Assembly: GCA_900546225.1 (NCBI GenBank)
Contig: URBZ01000005.1
Location: 1-64,000 of the forward strand
Source: an uncultured Rickettsiales bacterium
GTDB lineage: Bacteria; Pseudomonadota; Alphaproteobacteria; Rs-D84
Length of the DNA stretch: 64,000 nucleotides
Reading direction: 5' to 3'
Under the pieces are notes generated by a model. That model was not told the origin of the DNA. It did not search any database and saw nothing but the letters and a program-made list of their open reading frames with translations. Position 1 is the stretch's first letter, and every line of letters starts with the position of its first letter. Made by a program: the position numbers and the translations under genes. Positions 25,317-35,037 of this stretch are shown here, one piece after another.

Positions 25317-26443
25317 CAGACGAAAAATTGATACGTATGGATATGGGCAAATTGGCGGGTGATGCGCACAGTGATGATGCGGCACGTCCGGTGTTGTGTC
25401 TGGGGATTGAATCATCGTGTGACGAAACATCGGCAGCGATTGTTGATTCTGACCGTAATATTTTGTCACATATTATTTATTCGCAAATCCCAGAACACCA
25501 GAAATACGGTGGCGTTGTGCCTGAATTGGCGGCGCGCGCGCATATTCTGGCGATTGATAAAGTAATACAACAGACATTGGAAAAAGCGGGCAAATCCATA
25601 AACGATATTGATGTTATTGCTGCGACTGCGGGCCCTGGGCTGATTGGCGGTGTGCTGATTGGTTGGTTGGCTGCGACGGGTATGGCACAGGCAACGGGCA
25701 AACCATTGGTTGCAGTGAATCATTTAGAGGGGCACGCGTTGGTTCCGCGCTTGCATGCATCGTCGGCAAATGGCGGGGATGGTGCGACGTCGGTCGAATT
25801 TCCGTATTTGTTGATGTTGGCATCTGGCGGTCATTGCCAAATTCTGTTGGTGCGTGGGGTTGGCCAATACGAACTGATTGGTCAAACGTTGGACGACAGT
25901 GCGGGCGAAGCGTTTGATAAAGTGTCCAAAATGTTGGGCTTGGGTTACCCAGGTGGCCCGATTGTGGACAAGCGTGCGCAACTGGGCAACGCAACGGCAT
26001 TCCATTTCCCGCGCCCGTTGTGCGATAAACCTGGGTGTGATTTTTCATTCAGCGGGATTAAAACCGCGGCGCGTACATTCTTGGAACATGCCACCGCGCC
26101 ATACAGCGATGAATTTATAAACGATTTTTGTGCATCTTTTCAGGCGGCGGTTGTCGATTGTATAATCAACCGATTGGAAAACGCAATGCGTGATGCACGC
26201 GTGATTGCGGCGGCACCAAAAACACTGGTTGTTGCGGGTGGCGTTGCGAAAAACAGTGCAATTCGCGCGGCGATGGAACGCTTGGCTGCGGCGCACGGTA
26301 TTGTGTTTGCTGCACCACCAATGAATCTGTGCACTGATAATGGTGCGATGATTGCATGGGCGGGGATTGAAAACTATCGATTGGGACGCATCGTGCACAG
26401 TCCGATTGCACCACGTCCACGTTGGCCATTGACCGAATTATAA
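25313..26443 (+). CDS. tsaD: tRNA threonylcarbamoyladenosine transferase TsaD
   Basis: Catalyses the last step of t6A37 synthesis with TsaB/TsaE. 376 residues, with about 25 extra at the N-terminus before LCLGIESSCDETSAAIVD. Metal-binding HLEGH, FPYLLMLASGGHCQIL, KVSKMLGLGYPGGPIVD, VVAGGVAKNSAIR and CTDNGAMIAWAG are all present. The partner tsaB is at 51822-52370. The first ATG overlaps the previous stop; a later start near LCLGIES cannot be excluded. Confidence 0.96.
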   Translation: MTDEKLIRMDMGKLAGDAHSDDAARPVLCLGIESSCDETSAAIVDSDRNILSHIIYSQIPEHQKYGGVVPELAARAHILAIDKVIQQTLEKAGKSINDIDVIAATAGPGLIGGVLIGWLAATGMAQATGKPLVAVNHLEGHALVPRLHASSANGGDGATSVEFPYLLMLASGGHCQILLVRGVGQYELIGQTLDDSAGEAFDKVSKMLGLGYPGGPIVDKRAQLGNATAFHFPRPLCDKPGCDFSFSGIKTAARTFLEHATAPYSDEFINDFCASFQAAVVDCIINRLENAMRDARVIAAAPKTLVVAGGVAKNSAIRAAMERLAAAHGIVFAAPPMNLCTDNGAMIAWAGIENYRLGRIVHSPIAPRPRWPLTEL

Positions 26444-26472
26444 TTGAATAATTTGGCCGTTTGTGGTACAAT
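26444..26472 (+). promoter_or_regulatory. Leaderless promoter of the papain-like gene
   Basis: TTGAAT (26444-26449), exactly 17 nt, TACAAT (26467-26472), then 7 nt to the ATG at 26480. The -35 overlaps the region just after the tsaD stop. Confidence 0.7.
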
Positions 26473-26479
26473 TTTCGGC

Positions 26480-26977
26480 ATGGAAATACAAGATTACAAG
26501 AAAACTTATGATGATGCCACGCGCAAGGTTTTGGAACTGGCGTCCAAAATAGATTCCTTTGCGTTGGACAAGTTTGATGCGGAATATCGCTTGGTCGATA
26601 TTGCGTATGTGTTGCGCGAAAAATATGCCGACCCCGCATTTCGGCGCAAGTATGTTGGCAATCTGCCGTTTAACGGATTTGTCCCGTGGCCCAAGGGGTT
26701 TTGTGCCCTGTCCACCATTTGCGTATACGAACTGTATGGTGGCACGGACATATGGACACCGTCGGCAATCCACTTGGGTGATTGGGAACATGCGCCGGTG
26801 GTGTTCTTGCGCGATAATGAAAACGGTATTGCGTTTGATGCCACGGGTGATCAATTCGCGCCCTTGCGCGTCCCGTATGAGGTTGGCACACCAATCAATC
26901 GACGCATCAGCGATATGCGCACCCCGAACAAGGCAGAATTTGTGCGCCAGATTAAACAAGAATTAGATAAACGGTAA
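26480..26977 (+). CDS. Hypothetical protein, possible papain-like fold, 165 aa
   Basis: No family recognised with confidence. A helical N-terminal half precedes GFCALSTICVYELYGG (Cys75), HLGDWEHAPVVFL (His104) and GIAFDATGDQF (Asp120/Asp124). A Cys at the start of a helix, a His before a strand and a following Asp in a DATxDQF context is the order seen in transglutaminase/NlpC-like folds. Catalysis is inference. There is no signal peptide, so it acts in the cytoplasm. The start is set by the -10/ATG spacing. Confidence 0.7.
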   Translation: MEIQDYKKTYDDATRKVLELASKIDSFALDKFDAEYRLVDIAYVLREKYADPAFRRKYVGNLPFNGFVPWPKGFCALSTICVYELYGGTDIWTPSAIHLGDWEHAPVVFLRDNENGIAFDATGDQFAPLRVPYEVGTPINRRISDMRTPNKAEFVRQIKQELDKR

Positions 26978-26983
26978 CTGCAC

Positions 26984-28222
26984 ATGGAAAAACCAGAACC
27001 AATCGTTAAACCCGATACCATATTCAGCGTGTCTGATGCGTCCGCGTTATTAAAGGGCGTTGTTGAAACCGCGTTTCCGCGCATTAAAATCCGCGGTGAA
27101 TTGTCGCAAATCACACGCGCGACGTCTGGTCATATGTACATGACGATAAAGGATTCTGGGGCGGCAATTTCCGTTATTATTTGGCGTGGAACACCTGTTT
27201 CTTTCAAACTGGACGAAGGGATGGAGGTTATAATTACCGGCCGTTTCACAACATACCCCGCGCGCAGCAATTATCAAATCATTGTGAATGAAATTGAAAT
27301 GGCGGGTGTCGGGGCTATCTTGAAAATGTTAGAGGAACGCAAACGCAAACTGGCGGCCGAGGGGTTGTTTGATGCGTCGCGGAAAAAGCCGTTGCCACGC
27401 CTGCCCCAGACAATCGGCGTTGTGACCAGTCCGACGGGTGCGGCATTCCAAGATATTCAAAACAGATTACGCGAACGCTTTCCAGTACGGGTGTTGCTGT
27501 ACCCTGCAACGGTTCAGGGTGCAACCGCCGCAGCCGAGGTTGCCGCCGGCATCGAATATTTCAATCGCATGAATAATGTTGATGTTATTATTGTTGCGCG
27601 TGGTGGTGGCAGTTTAGAGGACTTGTTACCCTTTTCCGAAGAGGTTGTTGTTCGCGCCGCCGCGGCCAGTCATATTCCACTGATTTCTGGTGTTGGACAC
27701 GAACCAGATTGGATGCTGATTGACTTTGCCGCGGATTTTCGTGCGCCAACGCCCACGGGCGCGGCGGAAACGGTTGTACCGACCAAGTTGTCATTGTTCC
27801 AAGAATTGGACAATCTGTGGCATCGTATGTCGTCGAACTTTACAACACGCCTGACAAATGCGAAATCGCGTGTGGACGCGATTGCCATTAAAAGTCCGCG
27901 CCAAATGGTTATGGAACATGCCCAACGTCTGGACGACGTGACGCGTACAATGAATATTATTATCAACGGCAAATTGACCACCGCGCACGGTCGTATTGAT
28001 GCACTGTCAACATTTCCAAATATATTACAGAACAAGATGGCGGCATTAAACCAATCTGTCGCGCATCTGGGACAAATGTTAAATTCACTGAGTTATAAAA
28101 ACGTGCTGGCGCGCGGGTATGCGATTGCGCGTGATGCAAATGACAAAATCATCAGCCGCGCAGATGGTGCGCCACGTGTTGCGTCGCTGGAATTTGCCGA
28201 TGGGGTATTACGCCTTGATTAG
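26984..28222 (+). CDS. xseA: Exodeoxyribonuclease VII large subunit
   Basis: Single-strand-specific nuclease subunit. 412 residues: N-terminal OB fold (RIKIRGELSQITRATSGHMYMTIKD split as RIKIRGELSQIT and GHMYMTIKD) and the XseA catalytic core IGVVTSPTGAAFQDI, IIVARGGGSLEDLLPFSEE, ISGVGHEPDWMLIDFAADF and RAPTPTGAAE. It follows the papain-like gene at 6 nt. The last 15 nt overlap the recN tail on the other strand. xseB is not in this window. Confidence 0.96.
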   Translation: MEKPEPIVKPDTIFSVSDASALLKGVVETAFPRIKIRGELSQITRATSGHMYMTIKDSGAAISVIIWRGTPVSFKLDEGMEVIITGRFTTYPARSNYQIIVNEIEMAGVGAILKMLEERKRKLAAEGLFDASRKKPLPRLPQTIGVVTSPTGAAFQDIQNRLRERFPVRVLLYPATVQGATAAAEVAAGIEYFNRMNNVDVIIVARGGGSLEDLLPFSEEVVVRAAAASHIPLISGVGHEPDWMLIDFAADFRAPTPTGAAETVVPTKLSLFQELDNLWHRMSSNFTTRLTNAKSRVDAIAIKSPRQMVMEHAQRLDDVTRTMNIIINGKLTTAHGRIDALSTFPNILQNKMAALNQSVAHLGQMLNSLSYKNVLARGYAIARDANDKIISRADGAPRVASLEFADGVLRLD

Positions 28223-29863
28223 TGTGCGTGCGGTTGCCAGTGATTCTGGGGTGATTTCCGCACCACTGATTATACGGGCAACCTCGTTCAATCGTTCGTC
28301 GCCCGTAATTTCATGAACAGACGTGGTTGTTTTGTCCGCGGTTGCGGTCTTTTCAATCTTGAAATGATGGTTTGCAAAACCGGTAACCTGGGCCGAATGG
28401 GTGATCACCAATGCCTGTGCGCCACATGCCAATTTATTCAGACGCAATCCAACCGCACTGGCGGTTGCACCACTGATGCCCGTATCGATTTCATCAAATA
28501 CAAATGTGTGCGAATATTGATTGTTTGCCAGCACCACACGCAATGCCAACATTAAACGCGCCAATTCGCCACCTGATGCCGCGCGGTGCAGTGGCGCAAA
28601 TGGCATTCCGGGGTTGGTCTTTATCATAAACGTAATATCATCAACGCCAAATGATGATGCATCGCACGCCGTGCGTGATACGGCAAAGTCCGCCTGTGCC
28701 AGTTTCAAATCGGGCAATTCCGCCAATATACGCGTGCGTAATTGTTCGGCGGCAGCGGCGCGCGCGGTGGTCAGTTGCGCGGCATACTTGTCAAATTCCG
28801 CACGTTTTTGCTGAACCAATGCGGCCACGCGGCGTTGTTGTGCATCCGAATTATCAATCGTTGCCAACGCCGACGCCATTTGTTCCAATTTGGCCGGTAA
28901 TTCATCCGCTGTCACGCGATGTTTGCGCGCGGCGGCGCGGATTGCAAACAGGCGTTCTTCGACATCATCAATGCTGGCGGTATCAATTTCGGTTGGTGTC
29001 AACGCCTCGGCAATTTCTGATACGCTCTGCGCAATATCATACAGTTGGTCAATTTGCGATTGATATGGATTTGGTTCGGTCTTGACACGTTGTAATATAT
29101 GTGCCACCGCAAAGATTTGCGCGTCCAGTGAATTGCCACGTGGGGCCAGTGCCTCGGTCGCCTCGGCCAAAATGGCGGCGTCTTTTTCGGCATTCATCAT
29201 CGCACTGCGACGGGTGGACAATTCTTCTTCTTCGCCGACACGGACGTTCAGATCGCGCAATTCCGCAACATTGTGTTCCAAGAAATCGCGTTCTGATTCA
29301 GCGCGCGCCAGTAATTCGTTCAGTTCGTTTAATTCACGCTGGGCCGCATGATATTCATTGTATGCATCGCGTACGGCACGCAACAAATCGTTATAGCCCG
29401 CAATGTTTGCCGTGCCAAATGCATCCAATGTTGCACGGTGCGTTGATGGATTCAGCAGTGTATGATTCGCAAACTGACCGTGAATTTCGACCAGTTCATC
29501 GCCAACCTGTTTTAATGTTTTGATTGATACAGGACTGTCGTTTATCCATGCGCGACTTTTTCCGTCTGTGGACAATGTGCGGCGTAAAATCAGTGCACCA
29601 TCAGATACATCAATACCAAATTCGTCAAACAGTGGCAACAATGTGTCGGGCACGGCGTCAAATTCCGCGGTAACCGATGCCATATCGCAACCATGGCGTA
29701 CCAATCCGGCATCCGAACGTGCGCCCAACGCCAATGACAGCGCGTCCAGCAAGATACTTTTGCCCGCGCCAGTTTCGCCGGTCAGCACATTCAGCCCACC
29801 GCCGAATCCCAGATTCAGTTTTTCAATCAATACGATATTTGAAATATTCAGATTTGTCAGCAT
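28208..29863 (-). CDS. recN: DNA repair protein RecN
   Basis: SMC-like ATPase in double-strand break repair. 551 residues; LTNLNISNIVLIEKLNLGF starts the N-terminal ATPase lobe, GETGAGKSILLDAL is the Walker A (near residue 30-43), coiled-coil sequence fills the middle, and SGGELARLMLALRVVL plus HTFVFDEIDTGISG give the signature and Walker B motifs. I chose the ATG at 29863: it opens the conserved N-terminus and follows a consensus promoter by 6 nt. Lies downstream of addA and its nuclease gene on the same strand. Confidence 0.96.
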   Translation of the reverse strand: MLTNLNISNIVLIEKLNLGFGGGLNVLTGETGAGKSILLDALSLALGARSDAGLVRHGCDMASVTAEFDAVPDTLLPLFDEFGIDVSDGALILRRTLSTDGKSRAWINDSPVSIKTLKQVGDELVEIHGQFANHTLLNPSTHRATLDAFGTANIAGYNDLLRAVRDAYNEYHAAQRELNELNELLARAESERDFLEHNVAELRDLNVRVGEEEELSTRRSAMMNAEKDAAILAEATEALAPRGNSLDAQIFAVAHILQRVKTEPNPYQSQIDQLYDIAQSVSEIAEALTPTEIDTASIDDVEERLFAIRAAARKHRVTADELPAKLEQMASALATIDNSDAQQRRVAALVQQKRAEFDKYAAQLTTARAAAAEQLRTRILAELPDLKLAQADFAVSRTACDASSFGVDDITFMIKTNPGMPFAPLHRAASGGELARLMLALRVVLANNQYSHTFVFDEIDTGISGATASAVGLRLNKLACGAQALVITHSAQVTGFANHHFKIEKTATADKTTTSVHEITGDERLNEVARIISGAEITPESLATARTLIKA

Positions 29864-29869
29864 GCCTAG

Positions 29870-29899
29870 ATTATAGCCAGTTTTGCCGCCCTGTTTCAA
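29870..29899 (-). promoter_or_regulatory. Leaderless promoter of recN
   Basis: Minus strand: TTGAAA (29899-29894), 18 nt, consensus TATAAT (29875-29870), then 6 nt to the ATG. This gives recN its own transcription start within the addA operon. Confidence 0.7.
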
Positions 29900-29903
29900 G
29901 ATT

Positions 29904-30350
29904 TTATTGAACAGATTCCAGCTCAAAATTATGCAACCACAAAATGAATCCGTGAACTGCATATTTGGGGTAAATCATTCGCAATAAATCCACGTATTCT
30001 GCAACCTGTGCATGGTATGCGGCGCGGTGTTCGTCGGGTTTTGTATCTGTTTTATAATCCAAAATCATAATTGTTTTTGCGTCATGGTTTATTACCATGC
30101 GGTCAATACGACGACTGATAAATTTACCGCGAATGACCCCTGCAACAGGAACTTCGGTTTGTGAATTGGTGTCAAAGAATTGTAATAGTTCTTTGTGTGC
30201 GGTAATTTTTTTAATTATCTCGCTATCACCACGGCTGTCGTCACACCCAATAAAAACATGGCGCATTTTTTCGTGCATATGTGTGCCGACATCAATCGCA
30301 TGCGATGCGGCGTCGTGCTGTTTTAATAATTCGCGCAGTGTATCTGTCAT
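29904..30350 (-). CDS. RecB/AddA-type nuclease domain protein, 148 aa
   Basis: A free-standing PD-(D/E)XK nuclease. GTHMHEKMRHVF and RRIDRMVINHDAKTIMILDY, then KTDTKP and YHAQVAEYVDLL, reproduce the C-terminal nuclease block of AddA (motif ID..., DYKT, Q..Y). In most alphaproteobacteria this block is the end of AddA; here it begins with its own ATG overlapping the helicase stop by 4 nt, so the two are made separately but coupled. It would process DNA ends with the helicase. Confidence 0.85.
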   Translation of the reverse strand: MTDTLRELLKQHDAASHAIDVGTHMHEKMRHVFIGCDDSRGDSEIIKKITAHKELLQFFDTNSQTEVPVAGVIRGKFISRRIDRMVINHDAKTIMILDYKTDTKPDEHRAAYHAQVAEYVDLLRMIYPKYAVHGFILWLHNFELESVQ

Positions 30351-32962
30351 TTTTCAATCCTGATAAATTCGTCGGTGCTGTCGCCCGCCAGTACGCGCCA
30401 CAGTTGTGTGTGCCATGCGTCATCTGGTGGATTTTTATCGTTTGTAAATCCGTATATAAACAACGCGTCACGCGCACGCGTCATTGCCACATACAGCAAT
30501 CGATAATATTCCGCAATGCGAATTTTTCGCACGGCGTTCAATGCTGTCGATGGTGCGTCACCCGCCCCACTGGTGCGTGGCAACCAAATCCATGGCGTGG
30601 GAAACTTGTCGGTGCGCATATGTGCCGGTAACAATTCGGGGGTGATGGTTGCCATCTTTTCAACCTTGGGTGTGCGAATTGTATCGATTAAAAATACTGC
30701 GCGCGCCTCCAACCCCTTGCTGCCATGGACGGTGGCAATACGTACACCACTGGCACTGTCCATGTCACGTTTGATTTCGCTGCTGCCGGTGATGAACCAT
30801 TTCAAGAAATGACGCAACGTACCCGTCATGGTGCGTTCATACGCCAAACATATGGTCATAAACTCTTCCAATGGGTCAACAACCTGATTGCCCAGTGCAG
30901 CAATCATACTTTCGCGCACACCGCCCGACAACACATTGTTAAAGAATGAATATGGCGACATTGTCGCAGATAAATCCAGTAATTCTGTCAGGCGATTATA
31001 AACATCTGGGTGCGCGTCCGACAAAACCTGATACACGGTTGTTGGCTGTGTGTTACCGTTACGTTTTTTAATCGCATTTTCGTCATTTTTGATTTTGCAA
31101 ACATTAAAAATATCACGTTCGGTCAAACGGAAAATTGGACTTTTTAACACACAGCATAAACTGTAATCATCGGTGGTATTCAAACAAAAACGCACCAGAT
31201 TCATCATATCGCGAATAACCGGAAAGTCCGGCAAGACGATACGATCACTGCCCGCAACATCAATGCCGCGACGCTTTAATTCTTTGACCAATGGCGCAGC
31301 CATGGGTGCACGTTGTTGCACCAGAACCATAATATCTTTTGGTGCGTATTCGCCAGAATCAATCAATGCTTTAATCCGGTCGGCAATATTACGAATGTAC
31401 GTATTCAAATCAATTTCATCGGTGGCCCGTGATGTCAATTTATGCAATTCAACCAATCCTGTTCCATCGCTGCGGAAACATTTGTGATTGTTGTTGGCAA
31501 AACCGGTCATTTCAATGACAGTGGTGTCATCAAAGAACTTGTCCACAGTATTTAGAATTGCAGCCAGCGAACGAAAACTTTGCGTCAGTGGCACTTCGCG
31601 TATTGTGCGCATATTTTGTGCAATTTGTGTTGCAATTTCATCGCGGCTGGCGGCGAATGCACGTGGGTCTGCGCCCTGAAAACCATAAATAGATTGCTTG
31701 GTATCGCCCACGACAAACATAGTGTGTGGGTGGCGCGCGGTGTCGCCATCAGTAAAGAAATCGCCCGCCAGCATGCGCATAATGTCCCATTGCACGGGTG
31801 CGGTATCTTGCGCTTCGTCCACCAAGATATATGACAATGATATATTTAATTGCGACAGCACCCAACCCATTGTATCCGGCTTTGAGAACAATCGACGGGT
31901 ATATAAAACCAAATCTTCGAAATCTAATGCGTTTTGGCGCGCCTTTAATTCGCGATATGTTTCGGCAAATGCCGCAGATAAATCAAATAACGCCAACGTG
32001 TCATCAAATACCATTTGGTTCTGGTCACGTTGGTTGATTTGATAAACACGATCTTGTTCGGCGGTCATATAATCCTTGGTCATAATATTTTTTATCTTGC
32101 CGCCATCGGCCTTTAAGTACGCATTTTTGTATTCTTGAAAATCTATCGTTTTATCAATATACTGTTGCGTTAAATTGATAACCTTGGTTATATAATTTGC
32201 CGGTTTTTTTTCGTTTTTTGCCAAATTTATGATGTTTTGCAGGGATTCTGGTGTTGCGTCTGTCAAAATCGGTGAATCCAAATTCAAAAAATATCGTGTC
32301 GTGTCAATAAAGTATTTGCGATAGTTATCAAAATTATCAACACCAAAAAAGTATTTATATTGCGATGTCAGCATACCTAATAATTCCGACATAGCTGTTT
32401 CGGACACGCGTCCAACAATATGTTCAAATGCGGCATCCGTACGTGCATTACCCGATGAGTTTATCAGGTGATCGAATGCATTTTGCATTAAAATACGTTG
32501 CGCGGTATCAGACACCAATGTCCACGATGGCGATATGCCTGCCTCTAATGGAAAGCGACGCAGGATTTCTTCGCAGAAACCATGAATTGTTTTTATTTTC
32601 AGAATTTCGGGATTGTCGATATATGTAAAAAATATCTGGCGCGCGTGCGCAATATCGGCGTCAGTTGGATTCTTGTTTTCTGATACGCCGCACAGCATAT
32701 CGCGCAAATCATCATCGGACGCCATTGCCCATTCACGCAATGCCGCCAATATACGATTACGCATTTCGCCCGCCCCCGCATTTGTGTATGTCAGGCATAA
32801 TATGCCACACGATTCAATATCAGGGCTGCGAAACAAAATACGCAGCAAGCGTTGAACCAAAACACTGGTTTTGCCCGTACCGGCGTTTGCCTGAACCCAG
32901 ACATTTTCTGCGGGATTTGCGGCGATATCTTGTTCTGGCGAAAGAGTTCGTTTTTGTGCCAT
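30347..32962 (-). CDS. addA: AddA-type UvrD-family helicase (lacking the nuclease domain)
   Basis: ATP-dependent helicase for double-strand break resection. 871 residues. Motif I VWVQANAGTGKTSVL (near 21-35), motif Ia ILCLTYTNAGAGEMRNR, motif II YILVDEAQDTAPVQWDIM near 395, motif III VVGDTKQSIYGFQGADPRAF near 430, motif V RIATVHGSKGLEARAVFL and motif VI LLYVAMTRARDALFIYGF. It stops soon after motif VI, where AddA proteins of about 1,100-1,200 residues continue into the nuclease. addB is not adjacent. The ribosome site AAGG sits 6 nt before the ATG. Confidence 0.9.
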   Translation of the reverse strand: MAQKRTLSPEQDIAANPAENVWVQANAGTGKTSVLVQRLLRILFRSPDIESCGILCLTYTNAGAGEMRNRILAALREWAMASDDDLRDMLCGVSENKNPTDADIAHARQIFFTYIDNPEILKIKTIHGFCEEILRRFPLEAGISPSWTLVSDTAQRILMQNAFDHLINSSGNARTDAAFEHIVGRVSETAMSELLGMLTSQYKYFFGVDNFDNYRKYFIDTTRYFLNLDSPILTDATPESLQNIINLAKNEKKPANYITKVINLTQQYIDKTIDFQEYKNAYLKADGGKIKNIMTKDYMTAEQDRVYQINQRDQNQMVFDDTLALFDLSAAFAETYRELKARQNALDFEDLVLYTRRLFSKPDTMGWVLSQLNISLSYILVDEAQDTAPVQWDIMRMLAGDFFTDGDTARHPHTMFVVGDTKQSIYGFQGADPRAFAASRDEIATQIAQNMRTIREVPLTQSFRSLAAILNTVDKFFDDTTVIEMTGFANNNHKCFRSDGTGLVELHKLTSRATDEIDLNTYIRNIADRIKALIDSGEYAPKDIMVLVQQRAPMAAPLVKELKRRGIDVAGSDRIVLPDFPVIRDMMNLVRFCLNTTDDYSLCCVLKSPIFRLTERDIFNVCKIKNDENAIKKRNGNTQPTTVYQVLSDAHPDVYNRLTELLDLSATMSPYSFFNNVLSGGVRESMIAALGNQVVDPLEEFMTICLAYERTMTGTLRHFLKWFITGSSEIKRDMDSASGVRIATVHGSKGLEARAVFLIDTIRTPKVEKMATITPELLPAHMRTDKFPTPWIWLPRTSGAGDAPSTALNAVRKIRIAEYYRLLYVAMTRARDALFIYGFTNDKNPPDDAWHTQLWRVLAGDSTDEFIRIEK

Positions 32963-32970
32963 TTATAACC

Positions 32971-32999
32971 TTGCTTTATTGAATAAATTCTAGTATAAA
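32971..32999 (+). promoter_or_regulatory. Promoter of the coiled-coil membrane protein
   Basis: TTGCTT (32971-32976), 17 nt, TATAAA (32994-32999), 22 nt before the ATG at 33022. Confidence 0.55.
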
Positions 33000-33021
33000 T
33001 TTCAGTGTTCTGCAAGGACAT

Positions 33022-34971
33022 ATGAAAACCATTGGGAGAGTGGACATGGATTTTACACAGATTTTATTGATTGGTGCCGGTGTGTTATGCGGTATGCTGG
33101 CAATTACACTGGGTGTTTTATTTTTTGTGTCGCGTCGATCACAGCGTGTGATGGAATCGTTGTTACAGTTGATGACCCAGCCAGACCGCGCACGTGTTGC
33201 GGACGCATCACGCGTATTGCAAACAATTTTGGCTGATGAGATTGCCAAAATTGAATCCTGTTTTCAAACGATGCGTGACACATTGAATGCACAAATTGCA
33301 TCAGCCAATGAATTAAAGCAAGAATTGACCGTCCAGAATGAAAAGTTGGTTACCACCGCGGACGACGCAACCAAGAAAGTCGCATTGATGTCACAACGTT
33401 TGGACAATACGGTATTGGGTCTGCATAATATTGTGTCATCGGGCGGTTGGACAGATGTACAAAATATAACTGATAATTTCAGCACAACTGTCAATGCGTT
33501 ATTGACACAAATTGACACGACGTCAACAGCAACCACGGAACAAATTGCAACAATTCAGTCGCAAATTGATGGTTGGGTTGCAACCAGCGAGACATTGGGT
33601 CAGAATCTAAAAGATGCATATAATGCAAATGATGAACAGATGAAAAATCTGAGCCAGCAATCAGACAACCTGCAACAGCAATTACAGACACTGGCGCAAT
33701 CGGTGACCGATGGATTTAATGGTGTCAAGACCGCGGCTGCAGATTACGAAACCGTAATGACGAACAACGATAAACTGTTGAATAATCATTTGACCAAAAT
33801 GGACACATTCAGCAAACAATCAAAAAAGCAACTGACGTCCCAGATGAACTCGCTGACCAACACATCGAATGCGGTTGGCGGTCAGGTACGATTGGCCGAG
33901 GCATCGATTGAAAAACAGACCAATAAACTGACCGCGGCGGTTGAAACATTGATGGATTCAGCGGCGCGCACGGAAACATCTGTGCGTGGCATATCAAACG
34001 AACTGGCGACATTGACCAATCGTTTTAACGGCGAAATCAAAGAATTTGCCACTGCGGTTGTGTCGGAATTAAAGACCGTGTCTGGCGTTGCAAACACGAC
34101 ATTGGAGAACACCAAAACGTCTGCAAATGCGTTCTCGGAATCGGTCAAGGCGATGGCCACCGGTGTGCGCGAAACACTGATTGAAATGAATACGGCACAC
34201 ACGCAACTGTCGGGACAATCGGCGAATCTGATAAAGATGTCAGCTGAAACCACGGCCCAGTTGCAACCGCTGTCCGAATTGATAGAACGTTATTATTCGG
34301 CCCTGCCCGATTTGTCACAGGGTTCGGTCGAGGCCGGCGAAAAACTGCAACAAATTGTTGCATCGTTGAACGAAAAGATTGGTTTGATGAAGAGCACGGT
34401 CGCGGAATCCACAGATACTATTTCGGCGTCTGCAATTAAATTGGAAGATTTGGCGGGGCAATCGCGCCAGCAAATGATAGATCTGATGTCTGATTATGCC
34501 AAGGCCGTGAACACCATGCAAACATTGAATAAACAGATGATGGTTGCGCGTGCAACCGCGCCAATGGACGCGATGGGTGTTGCGCCCGCACCAACATATG
34601 GCCGCGTCAGCGCGACGGATTTCTTGAAACAGGCCGAACGTGCATTTGAAAATATGCATGATTTATCACTGGATTTAACACGCGCAACGGGCGCAGAGAT
34701 TCCAGATGTCGTATGGAAGAAATATCATGCCGGCGACAAGGCCATATTCTCTAAATGGTTGGCCAAGATGATGAACGCCGCCGACAAGAAGCAAGTACGC
34801 GAAATGTTAAAGAATGACACCGTATTCCGTCGTCAGGCAACACAATTCATACGTGCGTTCGATAAAATCATGTCTGGGGCGCACAATGTTGATAATCCGG
34901 ACACTGTATCCGCCACACTGTTAAAAACCGATTTGGGACAGATTTACGCGGTATTAAAGGCACATATTTAA
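33022..34971 (+). CDS. Membrane-anchored coiled-coil protein, 649 aa
   Basis: Function unknown. One N-terminal transmembrane segment (ILLIGAGVLCGMLAITLGVLFF is split as ILLIGAGVLCG, ITLGVLFF) is followed by about 450 residues of Gln/Thr/Ser-rich predicted coiled coil with many NN/QQ stretches, resembling methyl-accepting or RmuC-like stalks. The C-terminal 120 residues are a compact helical domain (TDFLKQAERAFENMHDL, VWKKYHAGDKAIFSKWLAKM, RRQATQFIRAFDKIM). No RmuC nuclease or MCP signalling hairpin is seen. ATG 33022 (AAGGA) and ATG 33046 (GGGAGAG) both have ribosome sites. It is divergent from addA. Confidence 0.75.
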   Translation: MKTIGRVDMDFTQILLIGAGVLCGMLAITLGVLFFVSRRSQRVMESLLQLMTQPDRARVADASRVLQTILADEIAKIESCFQTMRDTLNAQIASANELKQELTVQNEKLVTTADDATKKVALMSQRLDNTVLGLHNIVSSGGWTDVQNITDNFSTTVNALLTQIDTTSTATTEQIATIQSQIDGWVATSETLGQNLKDAYNANDEQMKNLSQQSDNLQQQLQTLAQSVTDGFNGVKTAAADYETVMTNNDKLLNNHLTKMDTFSKQSKKQLTSQMNSLTNTSNAVGGQVRLAEASIEKQTNKLTAAVETLMDSAARTETSVRGISNELATLTNRFNGEIKEFATAVVSELKTVSGVANTTLENTKTSANAFSESVKAMATGVRETLIEMNTAHTQLSGQSANLIKMSAETTAQLQPLSELIERYYSALPDLSQGSVEAGEKLQQIVASLNEKIGLMKSTVAESTDTISASAIKLEDLAGQSRQQMIDLMSDYAKAVNTMQTLNKQMMVARATAPMDAMGVAPAPTYGRVSATDFLKQAERAFENMHDLSLDLTRATGAEIPDVVWKKYHAGDKAIFSKWLAKMMNAADKKQVREMLKNDTVFRRQATQFIRAFDKIMSGAHNVDNPDTVSATLLKTDLGQIYAVLKAHI

Positions 34972-34993
34972 TAGAGATGTTGCCTAAACAAAT

Positions 34994-35020
34994 AACCCGC
35001 CGATTTGGCGGGTTGTTTTT
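34994..35020. terminator. Terminator between the coiled-coil gene and rpoD
   Basis: AACCCGCC-GATTT-GGCGGGTT with a T-tract on the plus side. It can also act on rpoD from the minus side, with a weaker tract. Confidence 0.85.
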
Positions 35021-35037
35021 TTAGTGTTTTTTATGAA

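Noticed and set aside
33022..34971. RmuC or chemotaxis receptor identity for the coiled-coil membrane protein
   Set aside because: It has the membrane anchor and coiled coil but neither an RmuC nuclease domain nor the MCP signalling hairpin can be seen.
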